Shown piece after piece: positions 1 through 5,746 of a DNA stretch of 23,139 bases. The translations under genes were made by a program, and so were the position numbers. The stretch is from a virus. Under the pieces are notes generated by a model. The model was not told the origin of the DNA. It ran no database searches and was given only the letters and a program-made list of their open reading frames with translations. The DNA lies in IMG/VR virus record IMGVR_UViG_3300032309_000777, positions 1 to 23,139 of that record. The stretch is one strand, 5' to 3'. Each line of letters opens with the position of its first letter. Within the stretch, counting starts at the first letter, position 1.

Positions 1-17
1 ATCTCGATCTGACTCAT
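1..17 (-). CDS. Start of an unidentified gene running off the left edge
   Basis: An ATG at 17 overlaps the TGA of the preceding zinc-ribbon gene in the ATGA arrangement used throughout this operon. Only five codons (Met-Ser-Gln-Ile-Glu) are inside the window, so no function can be given. The call rests only on the overlap pattern. Confidence 0.4.
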
Positions 18-205
18 TTCACGCACGCCTTGTGCCGCCACTCAAAGCGACGGCCCTTCTCGTGAATGACAAGTACTCGCGTGCCAGGGAACACCTGCCG
101 CTTGGGATCGGTGTAGTCGATCACCTTGCCGCAGTCGGTGCAGTTGGTCACCGTCCATACTGGCGGCTTAGCCGCTCCTGCGCGCTTGGTCTTTACGCCT
201 GCCAT
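14..205 (-). CDS. Small zinc-ribbon-like protein, 63 aa
   Basis: Not recognised as a named family. The protein has CTDC at residues 22-25 and a C-terminal His58-x2-Cys61, a plausible single zinc site (C-x2-C ... H-x2-C), in a basic protein rich in Lys and Arg. I chose the ATG at 205 because GGAGG lies 8 bases upstream. A longer reading from 226 would add seven residues without a better signal. The start overlaps the end of the upstream membrane-protein gene by 13 bases. Nucleic-acid or protein binding is inferred from the zinc-ribbon shape only. Confidence 0.65.
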   Translation of the reverse strand: MAGVKTKRAGAAKPPVWTVTNCTDCGKVIDYTDPKRQVFPGTRVLVIHEKGRRFEWRHKACVK

Positions 206-378
206 TGCAACGCCCTCCACATCCAAACGACTGTTGCTGCCGTGGTGAGCAGGAAGATGAACGACGGTACAACGCCGATGCCGCGCTTGATGCTTAGTGG
301 CAGGGATGCAAAGACCACGAGAAAGAGCGCAGTGTTGATGACGATGAGGGTCACGCCCACATAGGCGAAGCCGCTCAT
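193..378 (-). CDS. Small membrane protein with two predicted helices, 61 aa
   Basis: Two hydrophobic stretches, roughly residues 5-28 and 38-57, are separated by a short basic loop (SIKRG), which suggests a hairpin of two transmembrane helices. The start is the ATG at 378, which overlaps the upstream TGA as ATGA. A GTG at 387 would add three residues and is less likely. It sits at the distal end of the early operon next to a nucleotide kinase, not in the lysis cassette, so a holin role is not implied. Function unknown. Confidence 0.65.
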   Translation of the reverse strand: MSGFAYVGVTLIVINTALFLVVFASLPLSIKRGIGVVPSFIFLLTTAATVVWMWRALQWQA

Positions 379-590
379 AGGTCGCACAGCCCTGAGAGCA
401 GCGCCATCCGGTCGGTTGCCAACTCTACGGCTCCCTCAATGCTGTCAGCCTGGAATGTCAACTCTGACCCAGCCGAGTCGATGAGTACCACCGTCCAGAG
501 TGGCGGTTCACCGACTCGCACTAGTCCGTCGTAGTGGTAGCCGAGCTGCGCTGCGCGTGTCTCTAGCGCGTTGAGGTCGGTGTTGCTCAC
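375..590 (-). CDS. Hypothetical acidic protein, 71 aa
   Basis: No family recognised. It is a small, soluble-looking acidic protein with an N-terminal amphipathic helix (residues 4-16) followed by an alternating beta-type pattern around WTVVLIDSAG. It starts at a GTG (590) overlapping the kinase stop codon as GTGA and ends in ATGA overlap with the next gene, so it is very probably translated by coupling within the operon. Confidence 0.6.
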   Translation of the reverse strand: MSNTDLNALETRAAQLGYHYDGLVRVGEPPLWTVVLIDSAGSELTFQADSIEGAVELATDRMALLSGLCDL

Positions 591-1180
591 GATTCCTCCT
601 CATAGGATGACTGCCACAGACCGTTATTCACCATATGCTTACGAAGGATTGCGTACGAATCCTCCGCTGTCAAGTCTGTTGTGTCGATCTGCAAGTCGTA
701 CTCGGTCTGAAGGTAGCCGAACTCGGTCACATCGCTGACCCCTTGCAGCACCCCACGCCGCTGTGTCCGAGCCTCCGCCGTAGCGTGGACCCTGACGATC
801 ACGATGCCTGGGATGTGGTGCCTGAGGTAGTGCGCCTCTAGTGGCAGCCGTACATCGTCCACAGCAACTAGTCTGCTCGCGCTCTTGATCTTCAGGTACT
901 CGCTGTGCCACGCCTTGATCCAGAACGACGCGTCGATCTCGCGCAGCTGCGCGCCGATCTCCTGCAAGATCTCACGGCCGGAGACTTCAACATCCAGCCC
1001 TAGGCGGCGCTGGCTGTACTGCTTGCCCTTGTCAAAGTCCTCGCCATAGCCCAGTGCAGCCACGGTGCGGATCGTCTCCGCAATCGGTAGCACCGTGTAC
1101 GGATGGGTGCGACGCTGCTCCAGCATTGCCGCCAGCGTTGACTTGCCTGAGCCTTGCGGCCCTACGAATGCGATGTTCAC
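587..1180 (-). CDS. Deoxynucleoside monophosphate kinase-like P-loop protein
   Basis: The 197-residue protein begins with a beta strand and a textbook Walker A loop, GPQGSGKST at residues 7-15. A strand ending in VAVDDVRLPLEA around residue 105 and an Arg-containing lid-like stretch (TAEARTQRRG) follow. This layout matches phage dNMP kinases and related adenylate-kinase-like P-loop proteins, which phosphorylate dNMPs to dNDPs with ATP to feed phage DNA synthesis. The P-loop is seen directly; the substrate is inferred. The GTG start at 1180 overlaps the preceding TGA. Another small-molecule kinase or AAA-type ATPase is the alternative. Confidence 0.75.
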   Translation of the reverse strand: MNIAFVGPQGSGKSTLAAMLEQRRTHPYTVLPIAETIRTVAALGYGEDFDKGKQYSQRRLGLDVEVSGREILQEIGAQLREIDASFWIKAWHSEYLKIKSASRLVAVDDVRLPLEAHYLRHHIPGIVIVRVHATAEARTQRRGVLQGVSDVTEFGYLQTEYDLQIDTTDLTAEDSYAILRKHMVNNGLWQSSYEEES

Positions 1181-1569
1181 TTGAACCTACTTTCTTCATT
1201 TGCTGGCAGATAGCCAACTGACTTCCAAACTTTCTCGGTGTTCTCAAACTGAGTGGTTGCTGGCATTAGCCGCCTCTCCCAGACTGGCTCTGGCCTCTCG
1301 TTGAGATTCCAGCCATAGATACCTTCAGGCGTAGAGTTGATGTAGACCGCTGACCGGCTGTTCGCTGCTGCTGCTGCAAGCAGCCGCCTGTACTTGTCCT
1401 CCTCAATGAGTAGCAGGTCAAAGTGGTCAACTCGACATTTCAACTCGCCGTAAAACTTGACTTCGCGCTTGGTAAACTTGACATCCCAGGTGCTGAAGTC
1501 ATCAGCTGCTTTCTCGCAGTCAGGTATGTATTTGCCTTTCAGGTAGTGAAGTAACTCGGCTTCGGTCAT
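1177..1569 (-). CDS. Putative PD-(D/E)XK-type nuclease, 130 aa
   Basis: No close family is recognised with certainty. Residues 29-44 contain an Asp (29) followed by GELKCR with Glu42 and Lys44. A helix rich in Leu and Ala (KYRRLLAAAAAN) and a strand (AVYIN) come next. Asp-x(n)-Glu-x-Lys on strand-helix-strand is the core of the PD-(D/E)XK fold, so a small nuclease or resolvase is a reasonable inference. I selected the ATG at 1569 because it overlaps the endonuclease VII stop as ATGA and has GGAGGG seven bases upstream. A reading from 1686 would overlap that gene extensively. It ends in GTGA overlap with the kinase gene. Confidence 0.6.
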   Translation of the reverse strand: MTEAELLHYLKGKYIPDCEKAADDFSTWDVKFTKREVKFYGELKCRVDHFDLLLIEEDKYRRLLAAAAANSRSAVYINSTPEGIYGWNLNERPEPVWERRLMPATTQFENTEKVWKSVGYLPANEESRFK

Positions 1570-1973
1570 CGGTTGACCCTCCTGAGATAGTCGATCCACA
1601 TATGAACGCGCTGTGGATAGCGCTCCAAGAATCCGATGGCTCGGTTGCACGGTGAGCAGAGCAGCGCCCTGACACACTTGCCACACGAGACTGGCGTTCC
1701 CTTTGTCCTGCCGGTACTGAGTGTCTCGTACTGGCAGCAGCGCGGATCGTGATCCACCGTCACCGCCCTGGTCTCACCAAACCGGAGTGGCTCCTTGCAC
1801 GCCCCACATCGATCAGCCTGAGCCAGCCGTAAGGCCGTGTACTGCTCCATCGTCATCCGATGGTTGTAGAGCGTGTACTTCAACACCCTCACAGCTCGTT
1901 GGTCCTCAGTCTCTTTCTCCCTCCAGGCTCTCGTTGCCAGAGCGCGCTTGCTCGGCTGCTCTTGCTTACGCAT
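1566..1973 (-). CDS. Recombination endonuclease VII
   Basis: The 135-residue protein carries the endonuclease VII signature. It has a zinc pair C56-x2-C59, the DHD box (Asp74-His75-Asp76) on the beta-beta-alpha-metal element, and a second zinc pair C106-x2-C109 followed by Asn110, the expected catalytic Asn position. An extra C97-x2-C100 pair sits just before the second zinc pair. The T4 family member (gp49) cleaves Holliday junctions and other branched DNA so that packaging is not blocked. The N-terminal 45 residues are basic and Glu-rich. It overlaps the upstream gene by 8 bases and the downstream gene by ATGA. Family assignment is strong. Confidence 0.88.
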   Translation of the reverse strand: MRKQEQPSKRALATRAWREKETEDQRAVRVLKYTLYNHRMTMEQYTALRLAQADRCGACKEPLRFGETRAVTVDHDPRCCQYETLSTGRTKGTPVSCGKCVRALLCSPCNRAIGFLERYPQRVHMWIDYLRRVNR

Positions 1974-2406
1974 TCTTCTTCAGTCCTAGAATCTCGTTCA
2001 GTGGCGTGAGCCTTCCAGAGCCAGAGCGTTTAGGGGATATAGGGGTTCTATTCTTTTCTCCTTCTCTTTCTCTTTCTCTGTCCGTTGACCTACCCCTGTT
2101 TTGATCTCGCCACTTTTGTCCACGAGAGGTCGAGGTGGGGTCGACTTGATAGCGAGAGTAGTTCGACACGGCGATGACTCCGTCTCCAGATTCTGTCAGG
2201 AGACCACTTTTCAACAGGCCGTCCACACCCCTAAAGAGGCGCGCGCCGATGACGGTCTTCAGGTGCTGTCGGTTCTTGAAGATGCCACCGGATCGCAGCA
2301 GCTTCACCTCACCGATGATCGTGATGAACGCGCGGAACTGCGTGTCAGTCAGCGCCGAGATCTCTGCGTCTCGGTGTGCATTTGCTACCCACTTGAACCA
2401 AACCAT
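1966..2406 (-). CDS. Winged-helix replication-initiation-type protein
   Basis: Residues 1-90 look like a compact helical DNA-binding domain. The sequence around WFKWVANAHRDAEISALTD, a helical stretch and a following helix-turn-helix with a beta wing (GLLTESGDGVIAVSNY) resemble N-terminal domains of phage replisome organisers (DnaD/protein O type). The rest is a charged, probably disordered tail (KWRDQNRGRSTDREREREGE) encoded by a purine-rich microrepeat. The start ATG at 2406 has GGAGG four bases upstream. It lies between the annealing protein and endonuclease VII. It could alternatively be a transcription regulator; helicase loading is not shown by the sequence. Confidence 0.6.
   Translation of the reverse strand: MVWFKWVANAHRDAEISALTDTQFRAFITIIGEVKLLRSGGIFKNRQHLKTVIGARLFRGVDGLLKSGLLTESGDGVIAVSNYSRYQVDPTSTSRGQKWRDQNRGRSTDREREREGEKNRTPISPKRSGSGRLTPLNEILGLKKNA
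2063..2079 (-). repeat. Purine-rich hexamer microrepeat inside a coding region
   Basis: On the coding strand AGAGAA-type hexamers repeat nearly three times and continue into AGGAGAAAAG. They encode the Arg-Glu-Arg-Glu run of the winged-helix protein. Repeats in multiples of three or six bases keep the frame. Confidence 0.6.
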
Positions 2407-2428
2407 TCGTCCTCCGCTCTGTGTTAGT

Positions 2429-2465
2429 GGCTGGGAGAGGTGGAGGTCACCAGTCTCTCCCAGCC
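2429..2465 (-). other. Long inverted repeat between annealing protein and replication-type gene
   Basis: GGCTGGGAGAG and its exact reverse complement CTCTCCCAGCC (11 base pairs) flank a 15-base loop. The structure sits 17 bases after the stop of the Rad52-like gene and ends 22 bases before the ATG of the next gene. There is no run of T after it on the minus strand, so a classical intrinsic terminator is doubtful. It could attenuate transcription, stop 3' exonucleases, or be an origin or operator element next to the replication-type gene. Confidence 0.6.
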
Positions 2466-2482
2466 GTAGATGATGCCGTTGA

Positions 2483-3208
2483 CTAGAACGGCAGTTCCTC
2501 TAGCGCGGTCTCCAGCGCAGGGTTGCCGTCGTGCAGACCCTTTGCCTTGGCGGCGAGCATTGCCTCACCCTCATCGCGCACCTGGGCGTTGGTCCAGGCG
2601 ATGCTCGGCTTGCGCTGGCAGAAGGTGCCGTTCGACTTGCCAGAGCAGGCGTAGAAGGCGTTGTACGGCTTTCCAGCCTTGCTGACACCGGCAGGCTTGA
2701 ACGACCAGGCGGTGCGGTGGTCAGGGCATTCGCCCTCCGCAAACAGCATTGCCGCTGCTACGGCCACATCGCTCGTGGAAACCGACGGCTGAGATACCCT
2801 CACAGAATCAACGGAGAGGGGTCTAGGAGCCACGGAGAGGCTCGTGCCTGTGCCTGACGCATAAAGGGACCGCCCCACACCAATCTGGGCAGCGCAGCGG
2901 CGCAGAGCGTCACTGGCTGCTGACTTGAGTGGCTCGTCATCCTGCGCGCTGTTGGGATAGCCAAAGTCCTGTCGGACGGTGGTGACCCCATCAATCACGG
3001 CGATCAGGGTGCCGTGTACGACAAAGCGTGCTGCGTCGGCGACCTTGACCTCAAACTGCCAGCCAGCCAAGCCCAAGACATCGTCTAGGCGCTGAGCTAC
3101 GGCTCGTGCATCTGCGTAGGTGAAGGTCATTCCTCCGCGCCCTGGGCGCTGCTTCAGATCCGTGCCGGTGAACGGTGCGGCCAGTGCCGCTGCGATTTGC
3201 TTACTCAT
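2483..3208 (-). CDS. Rad52-family single-strand annealing protein
   Basis: Residues 20-116 carry the Rad52/Rad22-like pattern: RPGRGGMTFTYADARAVAQR, a beta-rich stretch (WQFEVKV ... VHGTLIAVIDG), GYPNSAQDDEPLKSAASDALRRCA and the following G-x-G-R-x-LY. Such proteins anneal complementary single strands during phage recombination. The C-terminal half has a candidate zinc knuckle, Cys161, His164, Cys188 and Cys197. The protein ends EELPF, an acidic tail with terminal Pro-Phe like the C-terminal tip of bacterial SSB. At 241 residues it is complete. It follows the exonuclease gene by one, the usual exonuclease plus annealing-protein pairing. It overlaps the upstream gene by 8 bases. Confidence 0.82.
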   Translation of the reverse strand: MSKQIAAALAAPFTGTDLKQRPGRGGMTFTYADARAVAQRLDDVLGLAGWQFEVKVADAARFVVHGTLIAVIDGVTTVRQDFGYPNSAQDDEPLKSAASDALRRCAAQIGVGRSLYASGTGTSLSVAPRPLSVDSVRVSQPSVSTSDVAVAAAMLFAEGECPDHRTAWSFKPAGVSKAGKPYNAFYACSGKSNGTFCQRKPSIAWTNAQVRDEGEAMLAAKAKGLHDGNPALETALEELPF

Positions 3209-3767
3209 TCTCTGGTCCTCCTAATACTGTGACTGGCAACAACTTTGCGGCTGCCAGATTCATTGAGTCTGCCTTTGCTTCGTGACCACTGTCAAAGATC
3301 GTCCCCTTCTTGACCTCCTCTGCTTCTGCCATATACGACTTGGCATCCTTCACCCCTAAGAAATACGCCTTAGGGAATCGCGTAAAGCTTGGTGGACCAT
3401 TGCGGTCTTCGCCTGGTCCGAGTTGCAGATGCACAAAGGCGTAGTAGTCGACATCTTGGTGATCCTTGATGTAGTTGAAGACGCTGACCGGATCGCTCGG
3501 CCACGGAGCCTTGCTCCACACCTTGCTCTTCACCTCAACCTTCAAGCCGCACACCTCAAAGTCACGCTGTGTGATGTTGACAAACTTGAACGGCAGGCGC
3601 TCCATTCGTAGCACTGCGGCGAAGACGGCTTGACCCATCACGCCTGTCCAGTCGGTGTTGCCTTTCGCCTTCTCGGTACGGAAGCGCAGGTGATCGCTGC
3701 TCTTCGCCTCCTTGAACATCTGCTCCGCTTCGAGCAGGAGTGCGGTATCAACAGGTACTTCAATCAC
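3201..3767 (-). CDS. PD-(D/E)XK endonuclease-like protein, 188 aa
   Basis: Not recognised as a named protein. Residues 38-53 (TDWTGVMGQAVFAAVL) resemble the first helix of restriction-endonuclease-fold proteins, in which a Gln stands where a Glu is common. A strand follows with Asp69 and KVEVKSK (Glu78, Lys80), spaced as in a PD-(D/E)XK active site, then VDYYAFVHL as the next core strand. A nuclease acting with the neighbouring exonuclease and annealing protein is plausible. The GTG start at 3767 overlaps the exonuclease TGA as GTGA. Catalytic activity is inferred. Confidence 0.6.
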   Translation of the reverse strand: MIEVPVDTALLLEAEQMFKEAKSSDHLRFRTEKAKGNTDWTGVMGQAVFAAVLRMERLPFKFVNITQRDFEVCGLKVEVKSKVWSKAPWPSDPVSVFNYIKDHQDVDYYAFVHLQLGPGEDRNGPPSFTRFPKAYFLGVKDAKSYMAEAEEVKKGTIFDSGHEAKADSMNLAAAKLLPVTVLGGPENE

Positions 3768-4726
3768 GCCTGATCCTCCTTGCCAAAGACTCGGAACACG
3801 CGCGCCCCTGGCTTCTCTGAAGTGAAGCGCTTGATGGCTTCACCGTAGGTGTCTGGAGCAACCGTTCGCAGGACATCTGCGATGCTCTCCCAGTCCACCT
3901 TGACGCTGCTCTTATTGGTCTTCCAAGTGGCAAGCCACCCCTGACCCTTGACTCCTTCGCCATCGGCGATGGCTTCCTTGATGGCGATTGCCATCTCCTT
4001 TAGCGCGGCATCGGCAGCCTCTGCCTCAACCTTCGCTTCGATGTAGAGCCGCGCAATGTGATCCAGCTGCGGATCAGCCACGGCGTAGGTGTTGTTGCTC
4101 TGCGGCTTGACTTCAGCGAGCGTGTCGCTGTCGTTGCCGGTCAGAGGTGGCGGAGTCTTGGACTGCACCAACTCGCGGAACAGGACGGCCTTGTCGAACA
4201 GTTGCGTCTGGTAGACAGGGTCAGCCTCCACGCGCTCAATGCGGAAGACCAAGCCAGATAGCAGCACCGCGACATCGCAGTACGACGCGCCTGTGATCAA
4301 CATCTGCCATTGCACCTGGTCGACATACTCAGGCGGCACTGGGTACAACTGCCAGCGGCTGCTCGTTGAGGTCTTGATCTCTACGAGACCGTCGGTGTCG
4401 CCCACGATGGTGCGGTCGAGCGAAGCCATCGCCCAGGGATGCTCCTTCAGGCGAACGATGCCGTTGCTCTTTCGCAGCTTCTTGCCAGTCTCGGCGGTGT
4501 AGTAGTCGGCGACTGCCTGCTCTAGCAGTTGACCGCGCTGGGCGGCCGCTCCGACTTCTTGCTCACCGACCTGACCAGTCAACTCTGCCCAGAGTCGATA
4601 CGCGGTCTTGTACGGCGACGAGCCGTTGATGGCGGTAATACCGGTGGCGGTGATGCCGCCCTTCCGCATCTCGAACCACTCTGGACTCCGCTGCGGTGCG
4701 GATACAAACTCAAAGCGCTTGCTCAT
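3764..4726 (-). CDS. YqaJ/lambda-exonuclease-family recombinase nuclease
   Basis: The family motifs are in order: RSPEWFEMRKGGITAT at 13-28, a Glu in GQLLEQ at 69, SLDRT with Asp104, VEIKTS with Glu116 and Lys118, and the helix DQVQWQM at 136-142. These define the YqaJ-like viral recombinase fold. The enzymes digest one strand of duplex ends 5' to 3', exposing single strands for the annealing protein. The 320-residue length is typical; residues from about 215 on add a coiled, Ala/Glu-rich region and a C-terminal domain. The ATG at 4726 overlaps the preceding zinc-ribbon stop as ATGA, and the end overlaps the next gene as GTGA. Confidence 0.88.
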   Translation of the reverse strand: MSKRFEFVSAPQRSPEWFEMRKGGITATGITAINGSSPYKTAYRLWAELTGQVGEQEVGAAAQRGQLLEQAVADYYTAETGKKLRKSNGIVRLKEHPWAMASLDRTIVGDTDGLVEIKTSTSSRWQLYPVPPEYVDQVQWQMLITGASYCDVAVLLSGLVFRIERVEADPVYQTQLFDKAVLFRELVQSKTPPPLTGNDSDTLAEVKPQSNNTYAVADPQLDHIARLYIEAKVEAEAADAALKEMAIAIKEAIADGEGVKGQGWLATWKTNKSSVKVDWESIADVLRTVAPDTYGEAIKRFTSEKPGARVFRVFGKEDQA

Positions 4727-4854
4727 TGTGTCCTCCCAAATACCGGCTGGCTCTTAGCGATCTGAATCAACAGCGCCCAGCAGACGCCGCAGATCTGGTC
4801 GCGCTTCTGTGTCGACTTGGTCTTGACTGGACCCTTGCAGTAGGCGCACCTCAT
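4723..4854 (-). CDS. Zinc-ribbon microprotein, 43 aa
   Basis: This short frame reads from an ATG at 4854 that overlaps the previous TGA (ATGA) and ends in another ATGA overlap with the exonuclease gene. The protein has two knuckles, CAYC at residues 3-6 and CGVC at 27-30, joined by a Lys-rich stretch, a complete four-cysteine zinc ribbon. A small nucleic-acid-binding or recruitment factor is the likely role. Tight coupling on both sides makes the gene convincing despite its size. Confidence 0.75.
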   Translation of the reverse strand: MRCAYCKGPVKTKSTQKRDQICGVCWALLIQIAKSQPVFGRTQ

Positions 4855-5021
4855 CGTGAGACCAACCGAAAGACCAACACGGCCAGTACCCAGAACGCCA
4901 TAATGGCGACGGTGAAGCTGAAGCGCTCACGGTTGTGCGCCTCTCGCTCTAGGCGCTGGAAGTCGCTCACGAACGACTTGTGCTTGACCATCTTTGGCGT
5001 AGACCTACGGTTGATTTTCAC
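4851..5021 (-). CDS. Single-pass membrane microprotein, 56 aa
   Basis: A basic N-terminal half (Arg, Lys and a helix FQRLEREAHNRERF) is followed by one hydrophobic helix at about residues 34-53 (FTVAIMAFWVLAVLVFRLV). I chose the GTG at 5021 because GGAGG lies about six bases before it and it overlaps the upstream stop as GTGA. A more distal ATG would overlap the upstream micro-ORF. The basic cytosolic part and single anchor suggest a type II membrane protein; function unknown. Confidence 0.65.
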   Translation of the reverse strand: MKINRRSTPKMVKHKSFVSDFQRLEREAHNRERFSFTVAIMAFWVLAVLVFRLVSR

Positions 5022-5104
5022 AGTGACCCTCCTATCACTAACACGATGTAGATGCACGCGATGAAGATCGCGTAGCCGATACCGTCAAGGATTGCCGCTC
5101 TCAC
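5018..5104 (-). CDS. Very small hydrophobic membrane peptide, 28 aa
   Basis: A GTG at 5104 overlaps the TGA of the first operon gene (GTGA), and its own TGA overlaps the GTG of the next gene in the same way. Most of the peptide is one hydrophobic helix (residues 9-26, including YAIFIACIYIVLVIGG). The precise overlap at both ends, identical to that of neighbouring genes, is the evidence that it is translated. It may be a membrane regulator or merely a coupling ORF. Confidence 0.6.
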   Translation of the reverse strand: MRAAILDGIGYAIFIACIYIVLVIGGSL

Positions 5105-5427
5105 TTGCCGCTCGCTTCTAGTACGGCTTCAACGAACATCTCGTCAGCCATAAACTCGAACTCGGTGCCGTTAAATGCGGTTGCCGCGCAGTCCTCAAAG
5201 AGTGTCTCCGCTGCAATCGCATCGGAGTGGAATCGCGCAGCGGCGCCGTCACCAATCCCCTGGCACTCAACATAGCCAACCTTCTTGCTGTTGAGATACA
5301 GGTCTGCCTCATAGGCAACGCCGCGGCGGTGGGATAGGGATCGGTATTTCTTGACTGACCAGCCAACTGACTTGGCGATAGCCGCAGCTTCTGCTGTGAC
5401 CTTGGTTGCTGCTTCGAGTGTAAGCAT
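5101..5427 (-). CDS. First gene of the early operon, unknown protein, 108 aa
   Basis: No family recognised. The protein has an Ala-rich N-terminal helix (residues 4-20), a beta hairpin region (VAYEADLYLNSKKVGYVECQ) and an acidic helical C-terminus. The layout suggests a small alpha/beta domain. The start ATG at 5427 has AAGGAGG five bases upstream, one of the strongest ribosome binding sites in the window. It is the first gene after the promoter at 5481-5510, so it should be made early and in quantity. Early host-takeover proteins are often unknown and occupy this position. Confidence 0.75.
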   Translation of the reverse strand: MLTLEAATKVTAEAAAIAKSVGWSVKKYRSLSHRRGVAYEADLYLNSKKVGYVECQGIGDGAAARFHSDAIAAETLFEDCAATAFNGTEFEFMADEMFVEAVLEASGK

Positions 5428-5445
5428 TTTGACCTCCTTGTCAGT

Positions 5446-5461
5446 CCAGCCGAATGGCTGG
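5446..5461 (-). promoter_or_regulatory. Hairpin in the leader of the early operon
   Basis: CCAGCC and GGCTGG (6 base pairs) flank a 4-base loop. It lies between the predicted transcription start and the ribosome binding site at 5433-5439 of the first gene. It may be an operator half-site pair or an mRNA-protecting leader hairpin. Confidence 0.45.
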
Positions 5462-5480
5462 TGTCCTACCTGACTTGGGC

Positions 5481-5510
5481 ATCATAAGGTCAACGGAATA
5501 AACCTGTCAA
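5481..5510 (-). promoter_or_regulatory. Near-consensus sigma-70-type promoter of the early operon
   Basis: On the minus strand a perfect TTGACA (5510-5505) is followed after 18 bases by TATGAT (5486-5481), five of six matches to the -10 consensus. Transcription would start near 5474 and run leftward into the 108-residue gene and the recombination/replication genes. It lies in the only sizeable gap of the window, downstream of a strong hairpin. Confidence 0.8.
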
Positions 5511-5523
5511 CCCCTGTTGGGGT
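5510..5523 (-). promoter_or_regulatory. Inverted repeat abutting the -35 box
   Basis: ACCCC-TGTT-GGGGT, a 5-base-pair dyad, touches the first base of the -35 hexamer. Its position suits an operator for an activator or repressor, but no regulator gene is seen in the window. Confidence 0.35.
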
Positions 5524-5550
5524 GAATATGTTTTATGCAGGGTGGATAGT

Positions 5551-5580
5551 CCCCTGGGTGGAGGAGGAGCCACCCAGGGG
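5551..5580 (-). terminator. Strong hairpin closing the lysis cassette
   Basis: CCCCTGGGTGG pairs perfectly with CCACCCAGGGG (11 base pairs) across an 8-base loop. It begins 7 bases after the stop of the small zinc-ribbon gene and precedes the early promoter. No T-run follows on the minus strand, so termination would be factor-assisted or the hairpin may mark a 3' processing end. On the minus strand the loop reads CTCCTCCT, complementary to a Shine-Dalgarno sequence. Confidence 0.6.
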
Positions 5581-5587
5581 AAGCCGC

Positions 5588-5743
5588 CTAGGACGGCTGT
5601 GTCAAGTCCTCTAGGCTGAGAGCCACTAGTAGTCGGAGGCAGACTCCACAGAGCAGCTCGCCTGCTGACTCGACCTCCCAGACCCTAGCGACCATCTCGC
5701 AGACGGAGCAGTTGCCGAATGGCTTGGCGACCTTGACCGGCAC
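5588..5743 (-). CDS. Zinc-ribbon microprotein downstream of the endolysin, 51 aa
   Basis: From a GTG at 5743, three bases after the endolysin stop and in the same frame, the reading frame gives a protein with CSVC (residues 12-15) and CGVC (32-35). This is a regular four-cysteine zinc ribbon followed by a Leu-rich C-terminus. No strong ribosome binding site is seen, so translation would depend on reinitiation after the endolysin or rare read-through of its TAA. The paired CxxC motifs, shared with the 43-residue protein of the early operon, argue that it is real. Confidence 0.55.
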   Translation of the reverse strand: MPVKVAKPFGNCSVCEMVARVWEVESAGELLCGVCLRLLVALSLEDLTQPS

Positions 5744-5746
5744 GAT

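Noticed and set aside
5551-5580. Classical Rho-independent terminator
   Set aside because: The stem is strong but no T-run follows on the minus strand; kept only as a probable terminator or processing hairpin.
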